In this document: piece after piece, positions 1 through 7,725 of the stretch
Numbering within the stretch: position 1 is the first letter of the stretch
Layout: the number at the start of each line of letters is the position of its first letter
NCBI GenBank assembly: GCA_964415245.1
Contig: CAYQAJ010000092.1
Location: 1-17,639, forward strand
Reading direction: 5' to 3'
DNA length: 17,639 nt
DNA from: CAYQAJ01 sp964415245
GTDB taxonomy: Bacteria; Planctomycetota; Planctomycetia; Pirellulales; Pirellulaceae
Notes under the pieces: model-generated
What the model was told of the DNA's origin: nothing
Database searches by the model: none
The model's input: the letters and a program-made list of their open reading frames with translations, nothing else
Made by a program: the position numbers and the translations under genes

Positions 1-489
1 CTTGGAGTACTCCTTGAGCTGCCGCCGCCTGGCCCAGTCCACGCCGACCAGTCGAATCAACTCTTCGATTCGCGTGCGACGCGCCGCCGCCGGCATGTTG
101 AATAGCCGCCCGTAGAAGTCCAGCGTCTCTTCGGCGTTGAGGAACTTGTACAGGTACGACTCTTCGGGCAAGTAGCCGATGCGGGCGTTCTTATCGACGT
201 CGGTGGCATCCATCCCCAACACGTAGGCGTTGCCGCTGGTGGGGAAGAGCAGCCCCAAGAGCAGCTTGATGGTGGTGGTCTTGCCGGAGCCGTTGGGCCC
301 CAACAGGCCGAACACCTCGCCTCGGTGTACTTCCAGGTCGAGCGCTTTGAGGGCCCGAACCTTCTCCCGGCCCCAGAAGTCGCGGTAGATCTTGGTCAGA
401 TTCCGCGTTTCGATTACGACTTCGGCCTTGGGCGTCTTGGACTCGGGTCGCACTTTCTGTGGGACTGCAGTGGTGCCGGATTCGTTCAT
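1..489 (-). CDS. ABC transporter ATP-binding protein (partial, C-terminus outside window)
   Basis: This is the ATPase subunit of an ABC transporter, which binds and hydrolyses ATP at the cytoplasmic face of a permease. The 163 visible codons contain the family core: a lead strand near residues 24-32 (VVIETRNLT), the Walker A motif GPNGSGKT near residues 64-71, and a Q-loop region near residues 107-113 (IGYLPEE, with Glu around the usual Gln position). The frame runs off the window just at LKEYSK, which is where the signature motif normally begins, so signature, Walker B and H-loop are not visible. The start is the ATG at 489, preceded by GGGGAG about 7 nt upstream. An N-terminal extension of about 23 residues precedes the domain. 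The permease partner must lie to the left, so the substrate cannot be told. The style resembles CcmA/NatA-type exporter ATPases. Confidence 0.93.
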   Translation of the reverse strand, partial: MNESGTTAVPQKVRPESKTPKAEVVIETRNLTKIYRDFWGREKVRALKALDLEVHRGEVFGLLGPNGSGKTTTIKLLLGLLFPTSGNAYVLGMDATDVDKNARIGYLPEESYLYKFLNAEETLDFYGRLFNMPAAARRTRIEELIRLVGVDWARRRQLKEYSK

Positions 490-936
490 TCAGGTGCTCC
501 CCGAGGCGTCCAGTAGGCGACCTATCGACATGTCCCCGCCGGGCGCTGAGACCCGGCCGAACGCGGTCGCCGGACCGGCACATGCGCCATGCAATCGCCC
601 GAGCATCGGCGCGACGGCCCCCCCACAAGTCTCGACACTTACACGTCTACGAAAGAAGGAGTATGCCGGTTCGCCGAAATTGATAATCGAATTGCCGCCG
701 ATCGCGGTGGTCGCGCCCGAAGACGCGTCACTCTCCGGCACACCCAACGCTGTCCTCGGGGGCGCCGTTCGCGGCCCCCTGAGGAGCCCTACCGATCGCG
801 GTAAAGACTTCATTATAATTTGGGGCTCCACGGTGGCAAGGAGGAACGTTTGCCGGCGCCTGGAGATACGGCGCGGCGACGACCTGGCGCTTTACGCCTG
901 GCCCCTGTTGCCCAATGCGGCTCGTTAGGACCCTCC
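490..936. other. Divergent intergenic region between the ABC ATPase and folC
   Basis: About 450 bp separate the divergent start codons. All reading frames here give arginine- and proline-rich translations with no recognisable domain, so I call no gene. The one clear signal is a perfect TATAAT at 814-819 upstream of folC, listed separately. An AAGGAG at 656-661 lies only 1 nt before an ATG that opens six codons, too close for a normal ribosome site. Confidence 0.6.
814..819 (+). promoter_or_regulatory. Probable -10 box for folC
   Basis: A perfect TATAAT sits in the only AT-rich patch of the upstream region and would give a leader of about 110 nt before the folC ATG at 937. No good -35 box is seen at 16-18 bp spacing (ACCGAT at 791-796), so the call rests on the -10 alone. 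Confidence 0.4.
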
Positions 937-2496
937 ATGCCCTCTCCCGCCCCGGACCTTCGCCACGATCTGGCCCTGCGCTATCTCTTCGACCGCATCA
1001 ATTACGAGCGCACCGCTCGTGTGCCGTATCGAGCGGGGGGGATGAAGCTCGATCGCATGCGCGAGCTGCTGCGACTGCTGGGCGATCCCCAGCGAAACCT
1101 GAAGATCGTGCACGTGGCGGGCACCAAGGGAAAGGGGTCGACCGCCACGATGATCGCCTCCATACTTTCGAGCGCGGGCTATCGCGCGGGACTGTATACC
1201 TCGCCGCATCTCGAGCGGCTGGAAGAGCGAATCCAGGTCGACTCCGTCGCGTGCGGACCCGAAGACACCGTGCGACTCGTCGAGCAGGTGCGTCCCGCGG
1301 CCGACGAAATGGATCGTCGGGGAGCGGGACGCGGACGCGCGCCTCATGGCCCCACGTTTTTTGAGCTCACCACCGCCATGGCTCTCTTGCACTTCGCCCA
1401 ATCGGGCGTCGACGTCACCGTGCTGGAAGTCGGCCTGGGGGGAAGGCTGGACTCGACGAACGTTTGCCAGCCGCTGGTCTCCGTCATCACCAGCATCAGC
1501 TTCGATCACATGCGGCAGCTTGGCCACACGCTTGCCGCGATTGCCGCCGAGAAGGCGGGCATCATCAAGCCCGGCGTCCCGGTCGTCAGCGGCGCGGTGC
1601 AGGACGAGGTGGGTCCCGTGATCGAGGGCGTTGCGCGAGAGCAGGGCGCCCCGCTCTTCTGCCTGGGCCGCGACTTTGACTATCGCTACCTGGGATCGGG
1701 CAACTGTCGCGGCAGCGTGGACGGCGATGGATCTCAGGCACACCGGGCGATTCGGGACGAACGCGATCCCGCGGACAATCGTGGTGGCAAGCGCGAAGTC
1801 GATGGAGGCGCCGACGTGCTACGCCAATGCGGGCGGATGCACTATCGAGGGACGCTGGCGGGAAGGGTGCAGTATTTCGACGATCTGGCGGTTGGACTTT
1901 TAGGCCGTCATCAGGCGGCCAATGCCGCCGTGGCGCTGGCCGCGCTTTCGTGTCTTGCGGCGCAGGGCTTTCGGATCGAAGAGCCGGCCATTCGCGCCGG
2001 TCTGGCTCAGTTGCGCTGCCCGGCCCGCATTGAGGTAGTGTGTCGCCGGCCGACGGTGATCGTCGACGTGGCGCACAACGCGGCATCGGTGGAGGCGCTG
2101 ACGGCAGTACTCGACGAAACGTTCGCGGCGCCGCGGCGCGTGCTGGTCATGGCCGCCAGCAAGGAGAAGGACGTTCGCGGCATGCTCGAGCAACTGCTGC
2201 CGCGTTTCCAGCACGTCGTGTTCACGCGATACGTCAATAATCCGCGCAGTGTCGATCCACGGGAACTCGCGCGGCTCGCGCTCCCCATTGCCCATAGCCG
2301 GCCGTCTCGCCGACCAGCGGCAGGCGACATGGTAGTGTACCCCACTCCCCGGAATGCCTGGCAGCACGTGCAAGAGATCGTCGCGCCCGACGACGTGGTC
2401 GTGCTGACCGGCTCGTTCTTTCTGGCGGCCGAAATGCGAGCCTTGGCGCAGGTGCCATTGGCGCTGCCAGCTACCCCCGCCGCCCCGGTCACATGA
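937..2496 (+). CDS. folC: Bifunctional folylpolyglutamate synthase / dihydrofolate synthase (FolC)
   Basis: Cytoplasmic Mur-ligase-family enzyme that adds L-glutamate to dihydropteroate and to reduced folates using ATP. The 519-residue protein shows the P-loop GTKGKGS (62-68), the folate-binding TSPHL segment (88-92), EVGLGGRLDSTN (164-175), the SFDHM magnesium/substrate region (188-192), EKAGIIKPG (205-213) and the C-terminal-domain DVAHN (377-381). The ATG at 937 is chosen because TTAGGA lies about 6 nt upstream and family similarity begins soon after. The open frame extends to 820, but that segment is arginine-rich and unlike the family. FolC is usually about 420-450 residues. The excess here lies mainly in a charged insert near residues 253-302 and a slightly long C-terminus. 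A perfect TATAAT lies 118 bp upstream. Confidence 0.93.
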   Translation: MPSPAPDLRHDLALRYLFDRINYERTARVPYRAGGMKLDRMRELLRLLGDPQRNLKIVHVAGTKGKGSTATMIASILSSAGYRAGLYTSPHLERLEERIQVDSVACGPEDTVRLVEQVRPAADEMDRRGAGRGRAPHGPTFFELTTAMALLHFAQSGVDVTVLEVGLGGRLDSTNVCQPLVSVITSISFDHMRQLGHTLAAIAAEKAGIIKPGVPVVSGAVQDEVGPVIEGVAREQGAPLFCLGRDFDYRYLGSGNCRGSVDGDGSQAHRAIRDERDPADNRGGKREVDGGADVLRQCGRMHYRGTLAGRVQYFDDLAVGLLGRHQAANAAVALAALSCLAAQGFRIEEPAIRAGLAQLRCPARIEVVCRRPTVIVDVAHNAASVEALTAVLDETFAAPRRVLVMAASKEKDVRGMLEQLLPRFQHVVFTRYVNNPRSVDPRELARLALPIAHSRPSRRPAAGDMVVYPTPRNAWQHVQEIVAPDDVVVLTGSFFLAAEMRALAQVPLALPATPAAPVT

Positions 2497-2552
2497 CTTG
2501 CGGCCGCGGAGCCGGCCCAAATTTCGCTGGCACGCCGGGTCGGACGAGGAAC

Positions 2553-2558
2553 TATACT
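2553..2558 (+). promoter_or_regulatory. Possible -10 box upstream of the exported hypothetical protein
   Basis: TATACT matches the consensus at five of six positions and lies 136 bp before the ATG at 2694. I see no convincing -35 box, so this is weak. Confidence 0.25.
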
Positions 2559-2693
2559 GGATGGGGGCAGCCTTGTGCTCCGCTTTCCGTGTTCAGCCGG
2601 ACAAAACACGGAGAAGGCTGAACTTGCAATTCCGACCTTACAACAGGGAGCATGGAGCACTTTCCGCGCCACCCATTCACAAGAGGATCCCAG

Positions 2694-3164
2694 ATGAAAG
2701 CCATCCAAAGGAATTTCCCGCGTTTCTCGATCGGCCTGATCGTGGCTTCGGCCATCGCGGCCACATGTGCCACCGCTCGTGCACAGGATGATCCCGTTCT
2801 GACGTCATTGAGCACCCGCGTCGAGCGTTTCTTCGCCAACCTGACGGGAACCGGGGCCGACGCCGAAATGAAGGCCCTCGACGAGCTATTGGCCGAAGGC
2901 CCATTGGCGGGCAGCGACGAAATCAAGGCGCTGGCCGAGCAGGTGCAGAAGCTCGACGGACGCTTTGGCGCCTACGTGTCGTCAGAGCAAATTGAGGCCA
3001 AGCGCGTGGGCACCGACCTCGTACTGATGCGGTATTTGTACAAGGCGGAGAAATACCCCGTGGCCTGGTACTTCACCTTCTATCGACCGCCGGTGGGCGA
3101 AGCCAACAAATGGGTCGCCGTGTCGGTACGGTTCGACACCCGGCACGAGGCGTTGATCCGCTAG
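2694..3164 (+). CDS. Exported hypothetical protein, 156 aa
   Basis: I do not recognise a named family. The ATG at 2694 is preceded by AGAGGA about 6 nt upstream, and the first 31 residues form a classical signal peptide: basic start (MKAIQRNFPR), a hydrophobic core (IGLIVASAIAAT) and an ATARA-type cleavage site before QDD. The mature part is about 125 residues. It has an alpha-helical, acidic first half and a C-terminal strand-rich region (YLYKAEKYPVAWYFTFYRPP, then WVAVSVRFD). That last pattern is reminiscent of small NTF2/SnoaL-like folds, but this is only an impression. An in-frame ATG at 2652 would place extra polar residues before the signal peptide and is less likely. The gene follows folC by 197 bp and converges on the S41 protease, whose stop lies 48 bp away. 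Confidence 0.75.
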   Translation: MKAIQRNFPRFSIGLIVASAIAATCATARAQDDPVLTSLSTRVERFFANLTGTGADAEMKALDELLAEGPLAGSDEIKALAEQVQKLDGRFGAYVSSEQIEAKRVGTDLVLMRYLYKAEKYPVAWYFTFYRPPVGEANKWVAVSVRFDTRHEALIR

Positions 3165-3212
3165 TGCGACCAGCGGGCCATTCACAACCCCGACTCGCAC
3201 CGCAATCTTCGA

Positions 3213-4604
3213 TCACGCGGCGATCCCCATCCGGCTGTCCATCTCGCGGCCTTGGGCCGCGGCCTGTTTCCCCTGGACGCGCACGGCATCGAGCTTTTGC
3301 TGCAGGTATTCAACCGCGCGGCGCAATTGCGGATCGACCGTGGTGGGGGGCTGATCGGGCGACGGCGCTTCGGTTCCCGACGACGAGTCCTCGACGCCAC
3401 CGGGCAGGTACGATTCCGGCGGCAAGTCGCGCCTCAGTCGGTATCGGGCAAGCTGTGCCGCTTCTTCGTCGGTGAGAATGACTTCGAGCCCCTCGTCGGG
3501 CTGCACTCCCCATTCGTCGTCCGGGCCGGCGTCGCGGCTGCGGTTGATATTCTTGCCGCTGGGGCGCCAATAGCTCGCCGTTGTGATCTTCAGCGCGCTT
3601 CGCCCCCCCTCCAGCCCCACAATCACTTGCACGGTTCCCTTTCCCCAAGTGCGCTGGCCGACGATGGCGGCCCTGCCGTCGTCCTGCAGGCAGGAAGCGA
3701 CAATTTCGCTGGCGCTGGCCGAGTGGTGGTTGACCAGAACCACGACGGGGATGGCGGGGTCCAATTCGCTGCCGGGCTGGGCCGATTTGGCATCGCGGAG
3801 CACCCCACCGCGACCGCGCGTCGAGACGATCGGGCCGCCGTCGAGGAACATGTCGCAAATCTCCACGGCCGCCGTGAGCAGACCCCCGCCGTTATCGCGG
3901 ATGTCGAGCACGAGCGCCTGCACGGGATGCCCGTCGAATTGCAGGGCCTCCTTCAGATTCTCCGCGGTGTGCTCGCCGAAGGAGGTCAAGCGAATGTAAC
4001 CAATGCGTGGATCCTCAGGCAGGTAGTAGTTCCACGATCCATCGGCCCGTCGCGTGTCGCCCAGCACCGACTCGACCGGAATGATCTCGCGTACGAGCGC
4101 AAATGGAACCGTATCGGTCTTGCCTCGGTGTCGCACGGTCAAATGAATGGGCGTCCCCTTCTTGCCGCGCATGAGCGTGACGGCTTCGTCCAGCTTCATG
4201 CCCTCGGCGTTGTGTCCGTCAATCGCCACGATCACGTCGCCCGACCGCATGCCCGCCCGATGCGCCGGCGTGCCGACCAACGGACTGAGAACGGTCAGCA
4301 GGCCCGTTTCGGGGTCGGCCTCGACCATAATGCCGATGCCGCCGAACTCCTGATCGAGCATTTCGCGAAACCTGCTGAACTCGTCGCGGCCGATGTAGGT
4401 GGAGTGCTCGTCCAGACCGCTGAGCATGCCGTTCATGGCGTTTTCGAACAGCTCGCGGGGCTCGACCTCCTGCAAGGAATTGCGCTCGACGATACCCATG
4501 GCCTCGACAATGACCGATGCGTATCGATTGCGAGGGGCCTTGCCGTAGCAAATCAGCGAGACGATTGCTGCCAGAAAAAGGACAGTCAGGTTGCGGGTCG
4601 GCAT
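3213..4604 (-). CDS. S41-family C-terminal-processing protease with PDZ domain (CtpA/Prc type)
   Basis: Serine protease of the Ser-Lys dyad type that trims or degrades envelope proteins from their C-terminus. The 463-residue protein starts at the ATG at 4604, with AGGGA about 8 nt upstream; the longer frame adds only low-complexity residues. A single hydrophobic segment at residues 6-22 suggests a signal anchor or signal peptide, so the enzyme acts outside the inner membrane. A PDZ domain covers about 85-165 (FGGIGIMVE to the strand before KTDTV). The protease core runs about 195-350, with DIRDNGGG (234-241), SASASE giving nucleophile Ser297, and WGKGTVQ giving Lys322, the same 25-residue spacing as in E. 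coli Tsp. The C-terminal 70 residues are a proline-rich linker and a short helix (RRAVEYLQQKLDAVR) of unknown role. The gene is divergent from the thiolase. Confidence 0.95.
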   Translation of the reverse strand: MPTRNLTVLFLAAIVSLICYGKAPRNRYASVIVEAMGIVERNSLQEVEPRELFENAMNGMLSGLDEHSTYIGRDEFSRFREMLDQEFGGIGIMVEADPETGLLTVLSPLVGTPAHRAGMRSGDVIVAIDGHNAEGMKLDEAVTLMRGKKGTPIHLTVRHRGKTDTVPFALVREIIPVESVLGDTRRADGSWNYYLPEDPRIGYIRLTSFGEHTAENLKEALQFDGHPVQALVLDIRDNGGGLLTAAVEICDMFLDGGPIVSTRGRGGVLRDAKSAQPGSELDPAIPVVVLVNHHSASASEIVASCLQDDGRAAIVGQRTWGKGTVQVIVGLEGGRSALKITTASYWRPSGKNINRSRDAGPDDEWGVQPDEGLEVILTDEEAAQLARYRLRRDLPPESYLPGGVEDSSSGTEAPSPDQPPTTVDPQLRRAVEYLQQKLDAVRVQGKQAAAQGREMDSRMGIAA

Positions 4605-4948
4605 GCGTCGTTCCCTATGCGAATGCGACCGAGAATAGTTTCCCCGCCGGATCGGCAATTCCTGGGGACGTGGCGTTCCTCGCTCATCGGCAAGCGCCGG
4701 TCGAACGGCGTTCCTCGCCCATTCCCCCATGCTACGACCCTGCGCTCGGCGGGGAAAGCCGAGCCCGCCCACACCACCAACGTTTCGGCCAGTGGAAACG
4801 CACCAAGAGCGGCGCTGTAGAATTACGTAAGTGTTCCGCTTTCGGTTCGCGGAGCTCAGTACCCGCTACGAGCCTGAGTGAACGCGGGAACCACGCATCT
4901 TCGTCCGCCGGCCCTTTCGACGGTCACCTGCCAAAAGAGGACAGCTCG
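4605..4948. other. Divergent intergenic region between the S41 protease and the thiolase
   Basis: This 344 bp region has no credible gene. It contains a short imperfect direct repeat around GGCGTTCCTCGC (near 4672 and 4708) and a hairpin with arms CTCGGC (4745-4750) and GCCGAG (4758-4763). TAGAAT at 4818-4823 is a possible -10 box for the thiolase, without a clear -35. Confidence 0.5.
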
Positions 4949-6142
4949 ATGAACAGCACCGCCAGCTCCTTCATCATCGGTGCCGCCCGAACACCCATCG
5001 GAAAGCTTCTCGGCTCGCTGGCCGGCGTTTCGGTTCCCAAACTGGGGGCGGCGGCGATTCGCGCGGCCATTGCGCGGTCGGGCTTCGCACCCGATCGCGT
5101 CGATGAGGTGGTGATGGGCAACGTGTTGTCGGCTGGCGTCGGGCAGGCCCCGGCTCGCCAGGCGGCGCTGTCGGCGGGTGTTCCTCCGTCCGTTCCCGCC
5201 GTGACCATTAACAAGGTGTGCGGATCGGGGCTCAAGGCAGTCATGCTGGCCGACCAGGCGGTGCGGCTGGGCGATGCGCAGCTTGTTGTCGCCGGCGGGA
5301 TGGAGAGCATGAGCCGCGCTCCGCACCTGCTCATGGGATCGCGCCAGGGTTGGACCTTCGGCAATCAGCAGATGCTCGACTCGATGCTGCACGATGGGCT
5401 ATGGTGCTCGACGGAAAACGTCGTGATGGGAAGCCTGGCCGACGAGACCGCGCGGGCCGCATCCATCACGCGTGCCGAGCAGGACGCCTTTGCGCATGAG
5501 AGCCACCGCCGCGCGTTGGCGGCAACGGCCGAGGGGCGCTTCCAAGCCGAGATTGTGCCCGTGACTGCTCTCGGCCGTAAAGGTCCCGCCGTGGTGAACG
5601 CGGACGAAGGCCCCCGCGCCGACACCACGCCCGAGGCACTGGCGCGGCTTGGCCCGGCGTTTTCGCTCAAGGGAACGGTAACGGCCGGCAGCTCCTCGCA
5701 GATCAGCGACGGGGCCGCGGCGGTTGTGGTGGCAAGCGAGTCCCTGGCCCGCGAGTGCCAGTCGCCGCTCAAAGCGCGCATCGTAGCGTCGGCTACCCAC
5801 GGCGTAGCTCCCAAGGACCTGTTCATCGCTCCGATCGGAGCCATCGAGAAGGTGCTGGCCAAGGCGGGGCTCTCGACTCGCGACATCGACCTCGTGGAGC
5901 TGAACGAGGCCTTTGCCGCCCAGTGCCTGGCGTGCCTGAAACCGTTCGACTTCGATCCGGGAATCGTGAACGTCAACGGCGGGGCAATCGCCCTGGGGCA
6001 CCCGATTGGGGCCAGCGGCGCCCGCGTGCTGGTCACGCTGCTACACGCGCTTGCCGCGCGAAAGCTGCGACGGGGTCTGGCGGCACTCTGCTTGGGGGGC
6101 GGCAATGCCGTGGCCATGATCGTCGAGATGTGGCCGCAGTAG
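4949..6142 (+). CDS. Thiolase, acetyl-CoA C-acetyltransferase type
   Basis: Condenses two acetyl-CoA to acetoacetyl-CoA, or runs the reverse cleavage, in the cytoplasm. The 397-residue length is standard. The nucleophilic Cys91 sits in NKVCGSGLKAV (88-98), the catalytic His351 in GHPIGASGAR, and the second active cysteine Cys381 in CLGGGNAVAM. The VELNEAFAAQ motif is also present. The ATG at 4949 has AGAGGA about 7 nt upstream and matches the usual N-terminus (FIIGAARTPIGK). The third motif reads CLGGGNAVAM where CIGGGMGIAM-type sequences are common, a mild variation. No other fatty-acid or polyhydroxybutyrate gene is nearby, so the physiological direction cannot be told. Its TAG stop is partly built from a palindromic repeat, and the gene converges on hemH. 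Confidence 0.94.
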   Translation: MNSTASSFIIGAARTPIGKLLGSLAGVSVPKLGAAAIRAAIARSGFAPDRVDEVVMGNVLSAGVGQAPARQAALSAGVPPSVPAVTINKVCGSGLKAVMLADQAVRLGDAQLVVAGGMESMSRAPHLLMGSRQGWTFGNQQMLDSMLHDGLWCSTENVVMGSLADETARAASITRAEQDAFAHESHRRALAATAEGRFQAEIVPVTALGRKGPAVVNADEGPRADTTPEALARLGPAFSLKGTVTAGSSSQISDGAAAVVVASESLARECQSPLKARIVASATHGVAPKDLFIAPIGAIEKVLAKAGLSTRDIDLVELNEAFAAQCLACLKPFDFDPGIVNVNGGAIALGHPIGASGARVLVTLLHALAARKLRRGLAALCLGGGNAVAMIVEMWPQ

Positions 6143-6165
6143 GTCCCGCTTGCCGAGCGGGACCT
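6141..6165 (+). repeat. REP-like palindrome, copy 1
   Basis: Perfect 10-bp arms AGGTCCCGCT and AGCGGGACCT enclose TGCCG. The first two bases are the AG of the thiolase TAG stop. It could fold as an RNA hairpin at the end of the thiolase message; there is no U-tract. Confidence 0.85.
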
Positions 6166-6180
6166 CGGTTTGCCACAATT

Positions 6181-6205
6181 ACGTCCCGCTTGCCGAGCGG
6201 GACCT
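6181..6205 (+). repeat. REP-like palindrome, copy 2
   Basis: Same element and orientation as copy 1. Core arms are GTCCCGCT (6183-6190) and AGCGGGAC (6196-6203), loop TGCCG. The outer pair is damaged because the left end reads AC instead of AG. Confidence 0.85.
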
Positions 6206-6234
6206 CTCCCGTCGCGAGCGCTAACCTGCCGATC

Positions 6235-6259
6235 AGGTCCCGCCCGGCAGGCGGGACCT
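6235..6259 (-). repeat. REP-like palindrome, copy 3, inverted
   Basis: On the plus strand the arms are AGGTCCCGCC and GGCGGGACCT around CGGCA; on the minus strand the loop is TGCCG as in copies 1 and 2. The innermost pair is C-G instead of T-A, so both arms changed together. Two of its bases form part of the hemH TAG stop. Confidence 0.85.
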
Positions 6260-7268
6260 ACTTGAGATACCGGCAGCAGTCCGCCGGGCACTCGTCCGGC
6301 GCGGGCCCCTGCGAGCCCAACGCCGGTCGCTTGCCGCTGCCGGATACCCGCTCCTGGATCAGTTCGCGGACCATCGTCACAAACCGCGGATGCGTCCCCA
6401 CCGTGGGAACGCGAATCATCCGCAGCCCCGCCTCGTCGCACGCTTGCTTCGCCTCGACATCTAAGTCATACAGCACCTCGACGTGGTCGGAGATAAAGCC
6501 GATCGGCGCCACGATTGTCTCGCTTGCACTCCCCTCCGCCGCGATCTCCCGAATCGCGTCGCACACGTCCGGCTCCAGCCACGGTTGGCGGGGTGACCCG
6601 CTGCGGCTCTGATACACCAGCCACCAATTCGCCACGCCGGCCCCCTCGCTTACCAGTCGGCACGACTCGCGCAGTTGCCCTACGTAGGGTCCGCTATTGG
6701 CCATCGCCACCGGTATGCTGTGCGCCGTAAACAGCACGGGAACCGCTGCTCGCCGCTCGGCCGGCACTTCGTCCAACGCCTTCCGCAGCAGGGCGGTCAT
6801 CGGCTCAACGAAGCCGGGGTGATTGTAATACGCGCGAAGTTTTTCGATCCGCGGCGCGGCGGCGCCAATGTCGGCCCGCGCCTGTTCGATGTTTTCGAGG
6901 TACTGGCGGCAGCTCGAGTAGGAGCCGAATGGCGAGGTAAACAGCGCGAGCGCCCTTTGCACTCCGTCCTGAACCATCTGCCGCATCGTGTCGGCAAGAA
7001 ACGGGTGCCAGTTGCGGTTTCCCCAATAGACGGGGAGCGCGGGCCCATGCCGGGCAAGCTCGCCGCGCACCGCTTCCACGAGCTGCCGAATCTGCTGATT
7101 GAGGGGGCTGACGCCGCCGAAAATCTGATAGTGCTCGGCGACCTCCAGCAGCCGCTCGCGCGGAATGCCCCTGCCTCGCGTTACGTTTTCAAGAAAGGGG
7201 AGCACCTCGTCGGGACCTTCGGGCCCGCCAAACGCGACGATCAGCACGGCATCCCAACGCGGCTCCAC
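6258..7268 (-). CDS. hemH: Ferrochelatase with probable [2Fe-2S] cluster
   Basis: Inserts Fe(II) into the porphyrin macrocycle at or near the end of haem synthesis. The 336-residue protein shows FGGPEG (13-18), YWGNRNWHPF (81-90), SYSSCRQY (116-123), the metal-site His183 in TAHSIP and Glu264 in GFISDHVEVLYDLD (257-270). Four cysteines, Cys120 inside SSCRQY plus Cys327, Cys331 and Cys332 in the last ten residues (CPADCC), match the layout of [2Fe-2S] ferrochelatases described in mycobacteria, with one internal and three C-terminal ligands. The C-terminal spacing differs from the mycobacterial example. The start is a GTG at 7268, with a weak GGGTAA upstream. Whether the substrate is protoporphyrin IX or coproporphyrin III cannot be decided here. 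No other haem gene is in the window. Confidence 0.95.
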   Translation of the reverse strand: MEPRWDAVLIVAFGGPEGPDEVLPFLENVTRGRGIPRERLLEVAEHYQIFGGVSPLNQQIRQLVEAVRGELARHGPALPVYWGNRNWHPFLADTMRQMVQDGVQRALALFTSPFGSYSSCRQYLENIEQARADIGAAAPRIEKLRAYYNHPGFVEPMTALLRKALDEVPAERRAAVPVLFTAHSIPVAMANSGPYVGQLRESCRLVSEGAGVANWWLVYQSRSGSPRQPWLEPDVCDAIREIAAEGSASETIVAPIGFISDHVEVLYDLDVEAKQACDEAGLRMIRVPTVGTHPRFVTMVRELIQERVSGSGKRPALGSQGPAPDECPADCCRYLK

Positions 7269-7409
7269 CAGATTACCCAGATTTGCAGATTGTGGCGTGG
7301 CGGGCGTTCACGGCCCTCGCTCCTTCGAGCCGCCATATCCATGTGGCGCGACTTCGACACACCCCTCGCCCGGGGCATGGCCCGGACCTCAACGGCCAGC
7401 GACGGTAAG

Positions 7410-7482
7410 TGACCCCGACGGGACTCGAACCCGTGTTGCCGGCGTGAAAGGCCGGAGTCCTAGACCGCTAGACGACGGGGCC
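7410..7482 (-). tRNA. tRNA-Glu (anticodon TTC)
   Basis: The 73-nt gene folds as a standard cloverleaf. The 7-bp acceptor stem starts GGCCCCG and pairs with CGGGGTC, with one G-U pair. The anticodon stem is CCGGC/GCCGG with loop CTTTCAC, giving anticodon TTC (complement at 7446-7448). The T arm carries the GTTCGAGTC loop region between ACGGG and CCCGT, and the D-arm region GTCTAGCGG resembles bacterial tRNA-Glu. The discriminator base is A and CCA is not encoded. Confidence 0.97.
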
Positions 7483-7521
7483 GAACAGAGAGCGAGAGGG
7501 GGGCGCCAAAGCGGTACGCCC

Positions 7522-7551
7522 GGTATAGCGGTCGGTGCCGTGGCAAGTCAA
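7522..7551 (-). promoter_or_regulatory. Promoter of tRNA-Glu
   Basis: On the minus strand TTGACT (7551-7546), an 18-bp spacer and TATACC (7527-7522) form a good sigma-70-like promoter. Transcription would start near 7515, about 33 nt before the tRNA. Confidence 0.6.
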
Positions 7552-7671
7552 GGCACCCCAAGCTGATGGAGCAATCGCGGATCATGATGCGCAACCGCAC
7601 ATGCTGAGCCCTCGACCGCGCAACAGCACACGACCGCGTGATTCGACCGCTAGGAAAAGATCGTCCGCAAA

Positions 7672-7686
7672 CTGCCAGAGTGGCAG
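7672..7686 (-). terminator. Small hairpin 40 nt after csrA, possible terminator
   Basis: Arms CTGCCA and TGGCAG enclose GAG. On the csrA strand it is followed by TTTGCGG, which is not a proper U-tract, so termination activity is doubtful. Confidence 0.25.
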
Positions 7687-7725
7687 AGAGAGGCACAGCC
7701 TCAAAAACGCACAAGGCTCTCTCGA

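Noticed and set aside
663..683. Six-codon frame after AAGGAG (possible leader peptide)
   Set aside because: Only 1 nt separates AAGGAG from ATG, and it ends far from any gene.
820..936. Upstream extension of folC
   Set aside because: Unlike the family, begins inside the -10 region, and the ATG at 937 has a ribosome site.
4632..4658. TTGCCG/TATTCT promoter for the S41 protease
   Set aside because: Spacer is only 15 bp and both boxes are weak.
3252..4820. 522-residue open frame on the plus strand
   Set aside because: Antisense to the S41 protease, whose motifs are unmistakable on the minus strand.
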